Source of the DNA: Vibrio amylolyticus
GTDB lineage: Bacteria > Pseudomonadota > Gammaproteobacteria > Enterobacterales > Vibrionaceae
Length of the DNA stretch: 64,000 bases
Assembly (NCBI RefSeq): GCF_023145695.1
Contig: NZ_JAJHVV010000007.1
Location: 1-64,000, forward strand
Direction: 5' to 3'
Below the pieces are notes generated by a model. It was given only the letters and a program-made list of their open reading frames with translations, made no database searches and was not told the DNA's origin. This document shows positions 1 to 7,931 of the stretch, in pieces (position 1 is the stretch's first letter; every line of letters begins with the position of its first letter). The position numbers and the translations under genes are program-made.

Positions 1-173
1 AAATTATTTTAGAGATGAGCGATGTACTGATGTGATCACCAATCGATTCTGCCCCTAAGTTAGTTGACCTATACATCCCCTACAACTAAATAACAATGTA
101 AAGGTTTGCTACATTTGTTAAATTGCTGTACACCTAGTTACGCTGATACAGAATAATAGGAAGCTATATCCTC

Positions 174-440
174 ATGAGTAACTATTTAATTGAAATTGAC
201 GGTACGACACTGATTTTGTGGGCCTTATCAATATGTATCACGATATACGTAGCACTAAATATCATAAAGATAATGATCAACTATATTCATTGCGTCAAAA
301 AACGTCGACGCGAAATTAAAAAGAACCATGCTGAATACCTTACTACTATTTCCGCCGAGACTTCCGATAGTTCAAATGAGCACTGGAGTAAATTTCATCC
401 TGGAACCCCTTGCATTCGAAGTAAAACGAACGAAGACTAA
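174..440 (+). CDS. small hypothetical single-pass membrane protein
   Basis: The 88-residue ORF has one clear hydrophobic segment at about residues 12-33, followed by a strongly basic stretch (KKRRREIKK, about 42-50) and a polar tail. This fits an inner-membrane protein with a cytoplasmic C-terminus. An AGGAAG sequence at 158-163 lies about 10 nt before the ATG and could serve as ribosome binding site. I do not recognise a family. It is the only plus-strand gene before 4.6 kb, and a second ORF overlaps it in another frame, so its reality is moderately supported only. Confidence 0.45.
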   Translation: MSNYLIEIDGTTLILWALSICITIYVALNIIKIMINYIHCVKKRRREIKKNHAEYLTTISAETSDSSNEHWSKFHPGTPCIRSKTNED

Positions 441-589
441 GCTCAGTCATACTATTGGCCAAAGCAACACAAAACCATTCTGCATAATACTTCTATCCAA
501 GATCCCCCATAGCCACTCAGTATCAATGATAAGAGTCTTGTGGGAGCGAAAAGGATGCTTTGATTGCAATCGATAATTACGTAGATTGG

Positions 590-832
590 TTATCTCGGCT
601 GATAACCCGTCTTCTTAGCAAGCTCTTGCATCGCCTCAGTAAACGTCGTTGTTCCGCCTTTAGCTTTAACTTGTATTACCTTGTACCCTAACTTTTCTAG
701 TGCTTGGCGCTCTGCCAAAACAGCTTTGTCATCTTGTTGGCTACCCTCGGCAGGTTGGTGAATGTAACACCCCTCTAATTGACCATCTTCAACTAGCTGG
801 TGGTGTTTCAGTGCATTGATATCAATATTCAT
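590..832 (-). CDS. hypothetical protein (80 aa)
   Basis: I do not recognise this short soluble protein. It is predicted to be mixed alpha/beta: an acidic, Gln-rich start, then an ERQALEKLGYKVIQVKAKGG segment and a helical C-terminus. It has no signal peptide or membrane segment. It lies 40 nt downstream of the DUF3820 gene on the same strand, which itself follows a lipoprotein gene, so the three could be co-transcribed. The ribosome binding site is weak. Confidence 0.65.
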   Translation of the reverse strand: MNIDINALKHHQLVEDGQLEGCYIHQPAEGSQQDDKAVLAERQALEKLGYKVIQVKAKGGTTTFTEAMQELAKKTGYQPR

Positions 833-872
833 AGTGATTCTTTTAGTTAAAATAGGGGATTTCTGCAGCAGA

Positions 873-1088
873 TTACATACGCTTCAGGGGTTTCACCACA
901 TTGTCTAAACCTTCGATTTTTAGTGCTAGGCATAACTTGAGCAAGTCGCCTAACTCACCAGAGGGGAAGCCCTTTTTATCGAACCAAAGTAGATACTCTT
1001 CAGGAAGATCAATCAATGCCCTACCCGCGTACTTGCCAAACGGCATCGGCATTCTTGCTAGTTTAATTAAGTTCTCTTTTTCTAGCAT
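873..1088 (-). CDS. DUF3820 family protein
   Basis: The 71-residue protein matches the DUF3820 pattern: MPFGKYAGRALIDLPEEYLL near residue 14, followed by WF, KGFP and a G-LG-LL-L helix. Family members are small cytoplasmic proteins, sometimes labelled putative quorum-sensing-regulated virulence factors, and their biochemical role is not established. The length is usual for the family. It is 16 nt downstream of the DUF3313 lipoprotein gene on the same strand and may share its transcript. Family recognition is firm; function is unknown. Confidence 0.85.
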   Translation of the reverse strand: MLEKENLIKLARMPMPFGKYAGRALIDLPEEYLLWFDKKGFPSGELGDLLKLCLALKIEGLDNVVKPLKRM

Positions 1089-1104
1089 CTCAATGCCTTA
1101 ATCT

Positions 1105-1788
1105 CTATTTTTCAGGGTAGTTAGGGCCTTGAAGAGTAACACCTAAGCGGTCGACCCAAAAGTTAATTGCATCTTTTGCATCATCTAACGCGTCAATCAT
1201 GGTAGAAAAATCTTTGTTACCGGCTTCACGATCGATGGCCGCAAAAAGTGGTTTACCTGTTTGTGCGTCACTGACCAATAATTCTATGGTGGCACTACCC
1301 ACATTGGTATGTTCGCCCGTCGTGATTTTCGAAATCGTAGAGATAGCTAACCCGTAAGGAAGAACACTGCTTGTTACCGCTAATATTGGGTTGGGTGTCT
1401 CTACATTACTCAGCGCAACACTTAAACGTAAGGTATTTTCGTTAGGCTCATCAACAATCGCTTTATAAGGCGTTATCTTCTGCTTTAGTCGTTCAACTAA
1501 GTAACTCGTTAGCTCTTCAATCTGCTCTTCATCTATCGAGCCCTCTTCAGCCACAACAAACACTTGGTCAATAACAACAGAATCATACTCATCTAGCGTC
1601 GACGTTAATCGTTCAGGGCTACGCAATCCAATTCGCGCCCATACGAGATCCACACCACCTTCAGGCCCTGCGGAAAAGTCATCGTAAGATGTAAATTTAG
1701 TGGCATGAATGTGCGGTGCTGAGCTACAGCCAATCAGTGCTAGTCCAAATACTACTAAGATTAATGGCTTTAAAAAACAATTGCTCAT
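1105..1788 (-). CDS. DUF3313 family lipoprotein
   Basis: The 227-residue protein starts with a lipoprotein signal peptide whose lipobox is LIGC, with Cys21 as the predicted lipidated residue. The body has features of DUF3313: the ETPNPILAVTSSVLPYG block and the GEHTNVGSATIELLVSDA block. Members are exported lipoproteins of unknown role. Residues after the Cys are SSAPH, with no Asp at +2, which by the Lol rule favours outer-membrane sorting. It is the first gene of a possible three-gene minus-strand unit with the DUF3820 gene and the 80-residue hypothetical. Confidence 0.85.
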   Translation of the reverse strand: MSNCFLKPLILVVFGLALIGCSSAPHIHATKFTSYDDFSAGPEGGVDLVWARIGLRSPERLTSTLDEYDSVVIDQVFVVAEEGSIDEEQIEELTSYLVERLKQKITPYKAIVDEPNENTLRLSVALSNVETPNPILAVTSSVLPYGLAISTISKITTGEHTNVGSATIELLVSDAQTGKPLFAAIDREAGNKDFSTMIDALDDAKDAINFWVDRLGVTLQGPNYPEK

Positions 1789-1889
1789 GAGGGGGTATCA
1801 CTCCGTAAGAAATTAACAGAATGATATACCAAAAAAGCAAGCTAAAAAAGAGAATTCATTGAGCATAAGAATAAAGCAAGCTTAAGAAA

Positions 1890-2243
1890 TCACATTACGG
1901 TATGAACATACTCAACAATAACCTGGTTACCTTGTGCGTACACGCGCTGGATCTCTCCATCAACTGACATCGTGCTCTTTAACGTAACAAGCTGTTGAGC
2001 TGACTTATTCGTGTGTTTTAGAGATGGGACAATATGGTAAGCATCGACATGAAGGTTATTACAAAACTGGTGAATAAACTCCATAGTAATTGGTGTACTG
2101 CCTCTGAGTATCTCCGAGAATTCAGATTGAGTTAGGCCCATTTTTTTGGCCATCTCCATCTGAGTCAATCTCATCTTGGCTTTTTGGGACATCCAGGTGG
2201 TGTATAAGGCATCTCTGTCTTGTTGAGTAAACTGCACTGTCAT
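1890..2243 (-). CDS. XRE-family helix-turn-helix protein
   Basis: The 117-residue protein carries an XRE/Cro-type helix-turn-helix at about residues 23-62. The readable core is RLTQMEMAKKMGLTQSEFSE followed by ILRGSTPI. The C-terminal 50 residues form a short beta-rich tail of unknown function. It is a likely DNA-binding regulator, but its target is not evident: the flanking genes are a lipoprotein on one side and a carboxypeptidase on the other, and no toxin-like partner is adjacent. It is transcribed alone on the minus strand. Confidence 0.85.
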   Translation of the reverse strand: MTVQFTQQDRDALYTTWMSQKAKMRLTQMEMAKKMGLTQSEFSEILRGSTPITMEFIHQFCNNLHVDAYHIVPSLKHTNKSAQQLVTLKSTMSVDGEIQRVYAQGNQVIVEYVHTVM

Positions 2244-2393
2244 TTCTCTAGTATTATAAATATGGATAAATTTTGCGTTAATCCATTGATACTATGTCAG
2301 CCATCCGTCAGGTTTTGACCAATGTTTTGCAGCGTATTTACTTTTCTATATAAACGCGAGATTCTCGTGAAAAGTTTGGCAATCAAAAACAAC

Positions 2394-2417
2394 AAAGGCC
2401 ACTTTGAAGTGGCCTTT
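2394..2417 (-). terminator. intrinsic terminator after the D,D-carboxypeptidase gene
   Basis: A 9-bp perfect stem (AAAGGCCAC/GTGGCCTTT) with a 6-nt loop is followed on the minus strand by a T-rich run. It lies 46 nt past the stop of the carboxypeptidase gene. Confidence 0.8.
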
Positions 2418-2462
2418 GATTTAAATTGATGTGTTTAAGTCGTTAGTCTTAACTGACTCGTT

Positions 2463-3632
2463 TTAAAAAAAGCTCGCGAGCAAACGCTTAAACCAGTCGA
2501 TCGCTTTTTTGAAGAAGCTTCCTTCATTAACATCATTTAAAGCAACAAGTGGAGACTGAGCGACTTCTTGCCCTTCAACCTGGTAAGAAACACTTCCTAA
2601 TACGTCACCTTTACGGATTGGTGCAGTTAGCTCGCCATCAAGTTCGACGCTTGCGTTCAGCTTATTAATTTCGCCTTTCGTTAGCGTAATAAAGATATCT
2701 TTTTCAAGACCGACAGCGACACTGTTCTCTTCCCCCATCCAAACACGCGGTGTTGCCAGTTCTTCACCTGCTGAGTTTGGAGAAATCGTATCGAAGAAGC
2801 GGAAACCATAGCTCAAGAGCTGTTTACTTTCTGCTTCACGACTTTTCGTACTATTGGAGCCCATAACCACAGAAATTAAGCGCATGTTACCGTTTGTCGC
2901 TGAGCTCGCTAAACTGTAGCCAGCACCACTTGTGTAGCCAGTTTTCATACCATCAACATTCATGCTTCTATCACGAAGCAAGCCATTACGGTTATATTGA
3001 GTAATACCGTTATATTTAAATGAGCGTTCACTGTACAACGGGTAAATTTCTGGAAGATCACGAATAATGGCACGGCCTAACGTCGCAATGTCATAAGGGG
3101 TAGAATAAAGCCCATCGCTATCTAAGCCATGTGGATTGGTAAACCCAGTATTGTTCAGTTCCAATCGCTGAGCCCATGAATTCATTAATGCAACGAATGA
3201 ATCTTGTGACCCTGCTACGTGCTCGGCAATCGCCACACTGGCATCATTTCCAGATTGAACAATTAAACCTCGGTACAGATCCATCATGTCTACACTTTTG
3301 CCCACCTCGATGAACATTTTAGATGAGTCTGGGAATTTTTTAGCCCAAGCATTCTTACTGATCACAACTTTGTCGTGCTTACCAATATTACCAGCTTGAA
3401 TCTCTTGGCCAGCAACATAAGCAGTCATTAACTTAGTTAAACTGGCAGGGTTTAGTTTTGTATGAGCATTCTTTTCAACAAGAACTTTACCTGTGTGGTA
3501 ATCCATTAAAACATAACCATTCGCACCCAATACTGGCGCATCAGGCACGATAGTAGGTGCCGCTACTGTAAAAGGAGAAACAAGAGCAGTAGAAAGAAGA
3601 ACGCCGGCGAATCGAAAATCCATATTAATCAT
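2463..3632 (-). CDS. D-alanyl-D-alanine carboxypeptidase (PBP5/DacA family)
   Basis: This is a low-molecular-mass penicillin-binding protein that trims the terminal D-Ala from peptidoglycan pentapeptides in the periplasm. The 389-residue protein has a signal peptide (residues 1-25). All three active-site motifs are present: SLTK (64-67), SGN (127-129) and KTG (230-232). A C-terminal beta domain follows, then an amphipathic tail, FFKKAIDWFKRLLASFF, of the type that anchors PBP5 to the inner membrane. It is not in an mrd/rlpA-type cluster, so it may be an accessory paralogue. The start is uncertain: Met1 and Met4 are both possible and neither has a strong ribosome binding site. Confidence 0.95.
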   Translation of the reverse strand: MINMDFRFAGVLLSTALVSPFTVAAPTIVPDAPVLGANGYVLMDYHTGKVLVEKNAHTKLNPASLTKLMTAYVAGQEIQAGNIGKHDKVVISKNAWAKKFPDSSKMFIEVGKSVDMMDLYRGLIVQSGNDASVAIAEHVAGSQDSFVALMNSWAQRLELNNTGFTNPHGLDSDGLYSTPYDIATLGRAIIRDLPEIYPLYSERSFKYNGITQYNRNGLLRDRSMNVDGMKTGYTSGAGYSLASSATNGNMRLISVVMGSNSTKSREAESKQLLSYGFRFFDTISPNSAGEELATPRVWMGEENSVAVGLEKDIFITLTKGEINKLNASVELDGELTAPIRKGDVLGSVSYQVEGQEVAQSPLVALNDVNEGSFFKKAIDWFKRLLASFF

Positions 3633-3804
3633 AACTTAGCCAAATGAAATAGGTATTGTTGGAGTATATATAAAAGTAGAACAGATAAATTAGGGCTTTA
3701 CCAATCCTTACGATAATTTGATATTGGTTACATTGTGATGAATTAACCCACGAAATGAGAGTAAAGAACACCCAATTAATCAAACCTTGCCACTATTAAA
3801 GCAA

Positions 3805-3832
3805 AATGACCGATAGCAAGCTATCGGTCATT
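3805..3832 (-). terminator. intrinsic terminator after the 123-aa membrane gene
   Basis: A 12-bp stem (AATGACCGATAG/CTATCGGTCATT) has a 4-nt loop. On the minus strand it is followed by TTTGCTTT. It is 32 nt past the stop of the upstream minus-strand membrane gene. Confidence 0.8.
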
Positions 3833-3864
3833 CTAGAAAATGTTTAACTCATTTTGTCTAATCG

Positions 3865-4236
3865 TTACATTTGGTTCGCGAAACGAGAATTCAATGATGT
3901 CCAATGAGGCGTTTTCTTCTGGCGGTAGCTAAACCACATGTAAGTGGCAACCATAGAGAAGAATAAGTAAGACATGGCAAAAATGAATGGCGAAGTAATT
4001 AAGTCAGCAGAAACACTCAATGCTATGCCAGTAACCGTAATAATTAGCTTAGCGAACATGCCTAAGAAAAGTAGCAATAGGACCAACTCAGGGAAACGAG
4101 TGGTACGAAATGCAAACCAGTAACAACCGCCAACCGCTAAAGTAGAAATACTTAAGCCTAGTATGAAAGAGTGAAAGTGCTCAGCCGATGCCACACCAGC
4201 TAGAATAGAGATGATTGCAATAACAAATAATTTCAT
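3865..4236 (-). CDS. small four-helix membrane protein, unknown function
   Basis: The 123-residue protein shows about four hydrophobic segments (around residues 3-17, 24-42, 50-74 and 82-104) and a short basic cytoplasmic tail. I cannot name a family. GAGG lies 8 nt before the ATG, supporting the start. It is monocistronic, with its own terminator downstream and a long AT-rich intergenic region upstream that it shares with the divergent ThrE-like gene. Confidence 0.75.
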   Translation of the reverse strand: MKLFVIAIISILAGVASAEHFHSFILGLSISTLAVGGCYWFAFRTTRFPELVLLLLFLGMFAKLIITVTGIALSVSADLITSPFIFAMSYLFFSMVATYMWFSYRQKKTPHWTSLNSRFANQM

Positions 4237-4664
4237 AATTAACGCCTCGTTGATGACCTACGAATTGCTTCCTTTCATTTTTGAAAACTCATTTTGCGCC
4301 TATTTTCACTCTTTTAAAGGCAATTGCAAGAGCAATAAAACAACAATTACTGGTCACATTTACCACAACAATATGAGTTAACATAACGTTTACAAAATGC
4401 AATCGAATACACCTCGATATAACAGAGCCCTCAACCAGGCTGACGACAAAATACACATAAAAGTAACAATTAAAATTAAACCGTAAGAATTTGTAACAAA
4501 GAGTTACACAGGTATAAAATCAACATACTTTGAAACACTAATACGAATATGAAGACCAAACACGTTGACAAGGAAAATGTACCTTAAATCCGAACAATCA
4601 CTTAAAAATAAATGCTAGAAATATGACAAACTAGGATGATATTTCTCGTCAAAAATGAGGGGCT
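4237..4664. other. 428-bp divergent intergenic region
   Basis: This AT-rich region lies between the minus-strand membrane gene and the plus-strand ThrE-like gene. No ORF or structured RNA is evident. Apart from the palindrome/promoter candidate listed separately, I see no other clear signal. Confidence 0.6.
4491..4518 (+). promoter_or_regulatory. candidate promoter with overlapping palindrome upstream of the ThrE-like gene
   Basis: TTGTAA (4491-4496), a 16-nt spacer and TATAAA (4513-4518) resemble a sigma-70 promoter. The perfect inverted repeat TGTAAC-N5-GTTACA (4492-4508) overlaps its -35 element, the usual position for a repressor site. The predicted transcript would have a leader of about 140 nt. 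The cognate regulator is unknown. Confidence 0.35.
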
Positions 4665-5870
4665 TTGGTACCTTATGCGAATCTTACGCTTGTTGATCTC
4701 AACGCTATGCCTTCTGAATACCGAATCAAAAAAATCGTAGAAATTGGTGACACACTACACAGAAGTGGTTGTGCTCCTTATAAAGTCGAAAAATACACTC
4801 AACATTATGCACGAAAACATAATGTCGACGTGATGATCCAAGCTCTTCCAACAACCATTAATTACCAATTCCCTGACGATAATAATGCCGTTGTAATGAA
4901 GCGGCTAAAACCCGCTTCCATTAACCTCAGCTTATTGGCAAACACCATTATTCGAATCAACCAGCCAAGCAGTGAACCTGTACCTGAACCAACAGGCTAT
5001 CCAAAGTGGGTGGTAGCATTGGCCAACATGGGCATTCCACCTGCCTACTTAATGCTCGTAGGCAGTACGATAGAAGCCATAGCATTCTCGGTTTTTCTTG
5101 GCTTTATGGTCTGGGTTTGTCAGTTAATTTGTAAGGGGCGTCGTAGTATTGCTGTTGAGTTTATCTCGGCTTTGATTACCGGCATTTTAGTTGCCGCTAT
5201 CGCCAGCACTGGGTTGCCTATTCCTGTTTGGGCGCTCTGTATTGCCGCCATTATTCTGTTTGTTCCCGGTCTTTCTATTGCCAATGCTTTGGAATGTCTT
5301 GCTTTTAATGACCTTGTTTCTGGTACTAGCTTATTAGGCCAAAGTGCATTAACTCTTATTAAGCTATTTGTTGGCATTGTTATGGGGTTAAATATTGGCG
5401 AAGCGATTTGGGGGCCAAGTGAGACGATGAGTTACCTCAATGATGTACCGACATGGATGCACATTATGGGCGTGTTTATTCTCTCTATTTCCATTGGTAT
5501 CATTTTTAATGCGAGAGCAAGAGACATTATGCTTGGGTTGCCTGTCGCGGTACTCGGTATGTGGGGGCCGTTCTATCTTGGCTTCGACAGTGGCTGGGTA
5601 GTAGGAACATGGGTCACCACCATGTTGATCACGCTATATGGCACCTGGGTAGCCAAAAAAATGGAGTTAACAGGCGCTATTTATATTCTTCAAGGCATCA
5701 TTATTTTGGTACCCGGAAGCAGGGTTTTAATTAGTGCAAGCCAATCGGTATTTGAACAGTCTATTCTGCCTATTCCAAGCATCGGCCTGTCTGCTCTGTT
5801 TATGTTTGCAGCGATTGTGGCTGGGCAGATAACGGCATACTCGATCTACTCACCAAAGATAGAACGTTAA
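4665..5870 (+). CDS. ThrE-type threonine/serine exporter family protein
   Basis: This 401-residue inner-membrane protein has the two-part ThrE architecture. An N-terminal cytoplasmic domain contains GDTLHRSGCAPYKVEKY (about 28-44), and about ten hydrophobic segments follow from residue 115. The family signature VPGLSIANALECLAFNDLVS lies near residues 203-222. Family members export small amino acids; the substrate here is unknown. The coordinates use a TTG start, but GAGGGG is only 2 nt upstream of it. An in-frame stop lies just upstream, and the next ATG is at 4707 (residue 15) without a clear ribosome binding site, so the start is unresolved. Confidence 0.85.
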   Translation: MVPYANLTLVDLNAMPSEYRIKKIVEIGDTLHRSGCAPYKVEKYTQHYARKHNVDVMIQALPTTINYQFPDDNNAVVMKRLKPASINLSLLANTIIRINQPSSEPVPEPTGYPKWVVALANMGIPPAYLMLVGSTIEAIAFSVFLGFMVWVCQLICKGRRSIAVEFISALITGILVAAIASTGLPIPVWALCIAAIILFVPGLSIANALECLAFNDLVSGTSLLGQSALTLIKLFVGIVMGLNIGEAIWGPSETMSYLNDVPTWMHIMGVFILSISIGIIFNARARDIMLGLPVAVLGMWGPFYLGFDSGWVVGTWVTTMLITLYGTWVAKKMELTGAIYILQGIIILVPGSRVLISASQSVFEQSILPIPSIGLSALFMFAAIVAGQITAYSIYSPKIER

Positions 5871-5900
5871 ATAAAGCCAGCCGTCCTTATTTTTCTAGTT

Positions 5901-5951
5901 AACAAAAAGCCCTATTCAAATTCAACGTTTACGCTGCTTTTGAATAGGGCT
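5901..5951 (-). terminator. arfA terminator hairpin containing the arfA stop codon
   Basis: A perfect 13-bp stem (5908-5920 with 5939-5951, core AGCCCTATTCAAA) encloses an 18-nt loop. On the minus strand it is followed by TTTTTGTT. The 5' arm is coding sequence of arfA (codons for E-P-Y-S-K), and the TAA stop (5929-5931) lies in the loop. In other proteobacteria arfA transcripts are terminated or cut by RNase III in this region to give non-stop mRNA. Confidence 0.88.
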
Positions 5952-6138
5952 CTTTGCCCTTGTATTTATCGTTTCGCCTAAAGCTGCCCTTACCTTTTTT
6001 AGCTCTTACCACTCTTGTTCTATACAACTTACTCGTTACCACTGCTTTTAGTGCATTGTCCTGAATCTCACCACGCCCAACGTCATGCTGGGGAGGTTCG
6101 TAGGAGAAAGTGCGACTAACGTGCGCTTTACCTTTCAT
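5929..6138 (-). CDS. arfA: alternative ribosome-rescue factor ArfA
   Basis: ArfA recruits release factor RF2 to ribosomes stalled on non-stop mRNA when trans-translation fails. The 69-residue product shows the family core: GEIQDNALKAVVTSKLYRTR (about 23-42) followed by the basic KKGKGSFRR segment. As in known ArfA, the dispensable C-terminal tail is encoded within a strong hairpin, here with the stop codon in the loop. RNase III cleavage or early termination would therefore yield a truncated, tmRNA-sensitive message, coupling ArfA output to the state of trans-translation. Transcribed alone, convergent with the ThrE-like gene. Confidence 0.9.
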   Translation of the reverse strand: MKGKAHVSRTFSYEPPQHDVGRGEIQDNALKAVVTSKLYRTRVVRAKKGKGSFRRNDKYKGKEPYSKAA

Positions 6139-6324
6139 TGGTCTAACCTCTTTTCACTTAAACGACGCAAATTATCGTTCAATAATCAATCAACATCAAT
6201 CATTATTCGCACATTTTCACCGTGCCAATTACATTAATCTCAATAACCTAGCCTCAAAAATGACACCCTGCGCATAAAACGGCAGAAAATATAAAAAAGT
6301 TATGTGCATTCACTCGAGTAAACG

Positions 6325-6352
6325 TTGACTTAGCTCTAGATTGGGCTAGAAT
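6325..6352 (+). promoter_or_regulatory. cold-shock gene promoter
   Basis: TTGACT (6325-6330), a 16-nt spacer and TAGAAT (6347-6352) form a good sigma-70-like promoter. Its start site would be near 6359, giving a leader of about 140 nt, as is typical for cold-inducible csp genes. Confidence 0.6.
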
Positions 6353-6358
6353 CACCAA

Positions 6359-6497
6359 CAGCTAGAAAGCAGTTCTTTGTCTAAATATGCGTCTCGTTGG
6401 ATTACTTGTAACTTCCGTGTGGTACGCAATAGCAGTCTACTTTTCCACGCTATCCGCGCCAATTTCGGCACAATATTTTTAAGTTAGGATACATAAC
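6359..6497 (+). promoter_or_regulatory. long 5' leader of the cold-shock gene
   Basis: About 139 nt of untranslated leader lie between the predicted start site and the ATG. Csp mRNAs of this type use a long structured leader for temperature-dependent stability and translation. I did not find an exact copy of the E. coli cold box, so the assignment rests on length and position. Confidence 0.5.
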
Positions 6498-6707
6498 ATG
6501 TCTAATACAGTTACTGGTACAGTAAAATGGTTCAACGAAACTAAAGGCTTCGGCTTCATTCAACAAGAAAACGGTCCAGACGTATTCGCACACTTCTCAG
6601 CGATCACTGGCGACGGTTTCAAAACTCTAGTTGAAGGTCAAAAAGTTGAGTTTGTAGTTACTACAGGTCAAAAAGGCCCACAAGCTGAAAACATCAAAGT
6701 ACTTTAA
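6498..6707 (+). CDS. CspA-family cold-shock protein
   Basis: The 69-residue protein is a single cold-shock domain, an OB-fold RNA/ssDNA chaperone. RNP1 (KGFGFI, residues 16-21) and RNP2 (VFAHF, 30-34) are intact, as is the N-terminal VKWFNETKG segment. The length is exactly typical. It is transcribed alone between a promoter with a long leader and a strong terminator, consistent with cold or growth-phase induction. Which Csp paralogue it is cannot be settled from sequence alone. Confidence 0.95.
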   Translation: MSNTVTGTVKWFNETKGFGFIQQENGPDVFAHFSAITGDGFKTLVEGQKVEFVVTTGQKGPQAENIKVL

Positions 6708-6724
6708 TTTAGTACCTTTTTTCT

Positions 6725-6757
6725 AAAAATAGCCAGCCTAGTGCTGGCTATTTTTTT
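6725..6757 (+). terminator. intrinsic terminator of the cold-shock gene
   Basis: A 13-bp perfect stem (6725-6737 with 6743-6755, GC core TAGCCAGC) and a 5-nt loop end in an uninterrupted T run, 17 nt past the csp stop codon. Confidence 0.92.
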
Positions 6758-6778
6758 GTCTGAGATTTTGTATTACCC

Positions 6779-7315
6779 ATGGCATTAAAACCAACTATCT
6801 ACAAATTCCGTATCTCATTGACGGATATGAATCGTGACCATTACGACTCTTTAAGCCTTACCGTTGCTCAACATCCTTCAGAAAATGATCAGCGAATGAT
6901 GGCCCGCATATTGGCTTTTTGCCTTAACGCTCATGAGTCACTTCAAATGACCAAAGGGCTTTCTACAATAGAAGAGCCCGACATCTGGCAAAAAACACTC
7001 GATGACCAAATAGAGCTATGGATCGATGTTGGTGAACCAGACCCAGAGCGTATCAAAAAATCCTCCCGTCTTGCCAAGAAGGTGAAGGTATACAGCTTCA
7101 ACACCAAATCAAACGTGTGGTGGAGTCAAAATCAGGGGAAAATCGGGATGCACGATGTAGATGTCACTCGTTTCAATGCTGAAGGCGTAGAAGGATTAAC
7201 TAAGTTAATCGAACGTGGCATGGAACTATCAGTAATGATTACCGGCAACTCGATATTTGTTGATAGCAGCAAAGGTTCCCAAGAAATTAAGTTTGAAGAG
7301 CTCCAATCGAAATGA
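6779..7315 (+). CDS. yaeQ: YaeQ family protein
   Basis: The 178-residue protein matches YaeQ throughout (E. coli YaeQ is about 181 residues). Recognisable parts are the N-terminal MALKPTIYKFRISLTDMNRD, the LAFCLNAHESL segment and WIDVGEPDPERIKKSSR. The family has a PD-(D/E)XK-nuclease-like fold but no proven activity; earlier reports linked it to suppression of rfaH defects. Its stop codon overlaps the start of the next gene by 4 nt, so translation of the two is probably coupled. Confidence 0.92.
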   Translation: MALKPTIYKFRISLTDMNRDHYDSLSLTVAQHPSENDQRMMARILAFCLNAHESLQMTKGLSTIEEPDIWQKTLDDQIELWIDVGEPDPERIKKSSRLAKKVKVYSFNTKSNVWWSQNQGKIGMHDVDVTRFNAEGVEGLTKLIERGMELSVMITGNSIFVDSSKGSQEIKFEELQSK

Positions 7316-7848
7316 GTACGTTAGAACAAGTTTGTAACGATGTGGGTTTGGCACAGCTGCCCCAAGTTATCGCCAAGCAAATACTTTGGGCTGAATGGCA
7401 AGCTAGTCAACAACCACTTTTCACCCGAGTGTTGGAGAACAAACCCGAGACCGAGGTTTCATTACACCTTCTGGGGCTATTGACCAAAAGCCATATTGAA
7501 TTAATGGCAAGCTTTGCGTCTCATATTGAATCAATAACTCAGATGAAAAAGGCCATAGGCGAAAGCGTTGGCGGTGAGCATGTCAATAAATTTAAGACCA
7601 GCCATATCGACGAACTTGTTCTTATTACTCACGCATGGATGTATATTCAAGGCCATCTATCTATGGATTTTAGTTTAGCGAACGACCATGCACAACAAAC
7701 TGCCAACCTTTTAACTAAGCTATCAACCAAAGACACACAGCAGCTCAGATCAGAATTCCTCAAAAGCTTTTACGCTGGAAAACCTCAATCTTCAACGTCT
7801 GAAAATTCCTCATTATGGGACAAGATTAAACGACTATTTTCTCACTAA
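7312..7848 (+). CDS. hypothetical protein translationally coupled to yaeQ
   Basis: This 178-residue protein has no family I recognise. It appears soluble and almost entirely alpha-helical, with no signal peptide. The last 15 residues (SLWDKIKRLFSH) form a basic amphipathic helix that could touch a membrane. Its ATG overlaps the yaeQ stop (ATGA), and a bidirectional terminator follows, so the two genes form a closed operon and may act together. Confidence 0.8.
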   Translation: MSTLEQVCNDVGLAQLPQVIAKQILWAEWQASQQPLFTRVLENKPETEVSLHLLGLLTKSHIELMASFASHIESITQMKKAIGESVGGEHVNKFKTSHIDELVLITHAWMYIQGHLSMDFSLANDHAQQTANLLTKLSTKDTQQLRSEFLKSFYAGKPQSSTSENSSLWDKIKRLFSH

Positions 7849-7868
7849 ATAGACTCGATTCGGACCAT

Positions 7869-7897
7869 AAAAAAGAGGAGCAAAAGCCCCTCTTTTT
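7869..7897. terminator. bidirectional terminator between the yaeQ operon and hmp
   Basis: The stem AAAAAGAGG/CCTCTTTTT has an inner GC pairing around a 4-nt AAAA loop, with A/T runs on both sides. It lies between two convergent genes and can serve both strands. Confidence 0.85.
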
Positions 7898-7931
7898 ACA
7901 TATACAAACTCGTTAACTATAAGCTTAAAAC

